Shown piece by piece: positions 4,270 to 6,314 of a DNA stretch of 6,314 bases; position 1 is the stretch's first letter, and each line of letters starts with the position of its first letter. The position numbers were made by a program, and so were the translations under genes. The notes under the pieces are model-generated. The model saw only the letters and a program-made list of their open reading frames with translations, was not told the DNA's origin and did no database searches. This DNA comes from an uncultured Pseudorhodobacter sp. (lineage in GTDB: Bacteria > Pseudomonadota > Alphaproteobacteria > Rhodobacterales > Rhodobacteraceae), in NCBI GenBank assembly GCA_937910975.1, contig CALEMZ010000420.1:1-6314 (forward strand). Reading direction: 5' to 3'.

Positions 4270-6314
4270 AACCGCGACATGTACTAGCGGGGCCGCGTTT
4301 ACTCTTGCCTCCAAAGCCCAGCAAATCAACTGACAAGCCGAAGTCGGTGGTCGGCTTGACACTGCTAGACGAGGTAAAGCGACGTTGCACAGCAAGATCA
4401 AGTTTGAGGCATTCATTGCGGAAGGCAAGGTTGAGTCCGGCAGAGGCCGCGCGATCGGCAACAAAATCGTAACGCGTGTTCAGGCTGGCCTCCCAACTTG
4501 GGGTGAATTGATAACGCCCGTCAAGGGTAAGTTCGGACACGTCCGTGCTGCGGGTTTCGCTTGGGTCGGCAAGCATACGGACATATGAGGAAGACAGGCC
4601 GTAATCTTCACGCTGAAGGTCGAGTCGCATTTCACCTTTGGTCAGCCTGAATTTGCTGTCAAAAATCAAGCGGTTGGTCATGGTCATACTATCAGCCAAT
4701 GAAAGCCGCATCGCAGCCAACCAATCAGAGCGCATGCCTTGCAAGCCGGAAGCCACCCCAAATTGGCCGTGATCTTGCTTGCGATAGACACGACCAACGG
4801 TCAGCCCAAGGGACCATCCCGCCGGCGCAACGCGGGTGTAGCTAAGGCCAATATTAGCGCGCGGACCTTTTTCAATGGCATCAGCACCGGGAAAACGGTT
4901 GAGAGAAAACAGGCTGCCTTCGTCGAACTCCACCAATACGCTGTCTTCATTGGGGATAATGTTATTGTTGCGCCGGGTCCAGATGAGTTGGACCACCGGT
5001 TCGATCACATGACTGACACCAATTTGCGTGGCGCGCACCCAAGGCCAGCGCAATTCGACGCCTGCGCCGCCCTGGCCCCGGAAACTGCTGCCGGCAAAGG
5101 CTGTATCCTGACGAATGTGGTAAAAATCTCCGTTCACCTCTGTCACGAAGGAGGCCAAAACTCCTGTGGGCAGCACCAAATTGCGCCGCCAATCGGCGTT
5201 CAGCGACAGACGGGCCACATCGCGGCCATCGCTGATAGTGTCGCCGTCACTGTCGGCAGGGTTGTTGGAACTGCGATAACGGCCATGGGTTTGCAGCCTG
5301 AACCCGCCCTCGCCGCCAATCAGGCCGGGGGTGAAGCGGCGTTGATAGGTCAAGTCTGTTATGACCGAGGGCAAGGTGCTGTTCACATCGCCCGCGCGAA
5401 TGGAGCGGAAGTTGATCAGTCGGGCCGAGATATGTTCATTGCGACGGGTGCGGGCCACTTCGATCCGGCTATCCAGACGGTCGCGTGAGGAAATGCCGTA
5501 ATCGAGCAAATAGGCGTCATCCGATACGGCTTCGCCCCCGAAGGTAAGAATAAAATCGCGCGGCAGAGTGAATCGGCCTGTGGCGTTAAGGTAGCCCCGT
5601 GTTTCACCGGGCAGAAGGTCGTCGCGGCTTATGGCACCCTTGACTTCAATCTCCCCAGAGCTGAAGGCCTGACGATAGCGCAGTTCAAGCGTGCGACCAT
5701 TCTTGGACGAGAAATAGGGCGTGATTGTCAGGTCTTTATCATCTCCGATACGGATGAAATAGGGGGCCTTGATACCGAAACCTAACCCGCTTGTGGTGCG
5801 AAATGATGGGGCAAGAACCCCGGTTTGACGTTTGAGCGTGGGGTCAGGCATGCGGAGCCGAGGCAACCAGAATATTGGCACGCCCGCCAGACGGAAGGTT
5901 GCATTGTCAAAATATATCTGGCGCTCCAACTCATCGTGGATCACGCGATTGGCACGGATTTCCCAAAGCGGCGTTGGATTGTTCGCACAGATTTTGCAAG
6001 AGGATACGACGGTGCGGCCAAGGCTGGTATAGCGCCCGCCGATGCGCATCATCTCGGAGGCGGCAAGCTGAAGTTGTTGGTCCAGAACGAGGCGCGCACT
6101 TTTTAAAACCCCGTTGGAGAAATCGGACGAAAGCTCTGCCTGATCGGCCAGGATGATGGTGCCGGACGTATCTGTCAGCACGATAGGCCCTTTGATCAAA
6201 AGACGATCCGCACCACGATCATAGGTAATGCTGCTGGCTTTCAGACGGCTACCCTTATGGAAAATTTCTACATTCCCGGTGGCCACAAGCGTATCATTGC
6301 CCACAATCGCCACG
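4268..6314 (-). CDS. lptD: LPS-assembly protein LptD, 3' part (N-terminus outside window)
   Basis: LptD is the outer-membrane beta-barrel that, with the lipoprotein LptE, inserts lipopolysaccharide into the outer leaflet. The visible 681 residues lack only the start and signal peptide; the leftmost codon read is an internal GTG, and the frame runs off the right edge. Numbering from that codon, residues 1-100 form the OstA/LptA-like periplasmic jellyroll (DTLVATGNVEIFHKGSRLKA, then GPIVLTDTSGTI). Next come a CxxC at 106-109 and the conserved segment PLWEIRANRVIHDELERQ at 115-132 with LPRLRMPDPTLKRQTGVLAP at 150-169. From about 180 onward the chain alternates in beta-barrel fashion. The last strand region holds C635 (NECLKLDL) and FGLSVDLLGFGG at 658-669, followed by a short basic tail with C679. 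An Asp-rich loop, DSDGDTISD, sits at 354-362. It is the first gene of this operon within the window and is followed by its own chaperone. Confidence 0.95.
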   Translation of the reverse strand, partial: VAIVGNDTLVATGNVEIFHKGSRLKASSITYDRGADRLLIKGPIVLTDTSGTIILADQAELSSDFSNGVLKSARLVLDQQLQLAASEMMRIGGRYTSLGRTVVSSCKICANNPTPLWEIRANRVIHDELERQIYFDNATFRLAGVPIFWLPRLRMPDPTLKRQTGVLAPSFRTTSGLGFGIKAPYFIRIGDDKDLTITPYFSSKNGRTLELRYRQAFSSGEIEVKGAISRDDLLPGETRGYLNATGRFTLPRDFILTFGGEAVSDDAYLLDYGISSRDRLDSRIEVARTRRNEHISARLINFRSIRAGDVNSTLPSVITDLTYQRRFTPGLIGGEGGFRLQTHGRYRSSNNPADSDGDTISDGRDVARLSLNADWRRNLVLPTGVLASFVTEVNGDFYHIRQDTAFAGSSFRGQGGAGVELRWPWVRATQIGVSHVIEPVVQLIWTRRNNNIIPNEDSVLVEFDEGSLFSLNRFPGADAIEKGPRANIGLSYTRVAPAGWSLGLTVGRVYRKQDHGQFGVASGLQGMRSDWLAAMRLSLADSMTMTNRLIFDSKFRLTKGEMRLDLQREDYGLSSSYVRMLADPSETRSTDVSELTLDGRYQFTPSWEASLNTRYDFVADRAASAGLNLAFRNECLKLDLAVQRRFTSSSSVKPTTDFGLSVDLLGFGGKSKRGPASTCRG

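Noticed and set aside
3335..4333. Plus-strand 332-residue ORF antisense to surA
   Set aside because: It runs across the surA-lptD junction opposite two recognised genes and has no family resemblance.
4739..5488. Plus-strand 249-residue ORF antisense to lptD
   Set aside because: It is opposite a continuous, recognisable LptD frame. Absence of stops is expected from the codon bias of the real gene, and no motif or convincing start signal was seen.

Overview
The window carries five protein genes of a roseobacter-type alphaproteobacterium (Rhodobacterales/Rhodobacteraceae). This rests on the gene order, on the alphaproteobacterial forms of LptD, SurA and RsmA, on a DUF4167 protein (a family I know from alphaproteobacteria), and on moderately high GC with dense packing. 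The assignment is by recognition only, since no database search was possible.

Layout: positions 1-218 are a non-coding leader, AT-rich at its left end. Positions 219-1019 (+) encode a DUF4167 protein with an Arg/Ser-rich start, a conserved helical core and a long disordered tail with Arg-Asp repeats. Positions 1021-1060 form a strong hairpin with an A-tract on one side and a T-tract on the other, a shared terminator for two converging transcription units. The rest is on the minus strand, one tightly packed operon read right to left: lptD (3' part, running off the right edge), a surA-like periplasmic chaperone/isomerase gene, pdxA and rsmA (ksgA). The gaps are 9 nt (lptD-surA), 3 nt (surA-pdxA) and a 14-nt overlap (pdxA-rsmA), so the four genes are very probably co-transcribed and partly translationally coupled. 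The operon promoter lies outside the window.

How the genes relate: LptD is the outer-membrane LPS translocon, and SurA is the periplasmic chaperone known to help LptD and other beta-barrels fold, so these two form a functional pair. PdxA (vitamin B6 synthesis) and RsmA (16S rRNA dimethylation) follow in the same order as the enterobacterial lptD-surA-pdxA-ksgA cluster. No apaG or apaH follows rsmA here; the operon ends at the terminator.

This is core-genome sequence. I found no mobile element, CRISPR, toxin-antitoxin, defence locus or RNA gene, and I do not claim a new multi-gene system. The points most worth a second look are the SR/RD mixed-charge architecture of the DUF4167 protein, an Asp-rich calcium-loop-like insertion in the LptD barrel, extra cysteines in LptD and SurA, and the overlap-derived PdxA tail.
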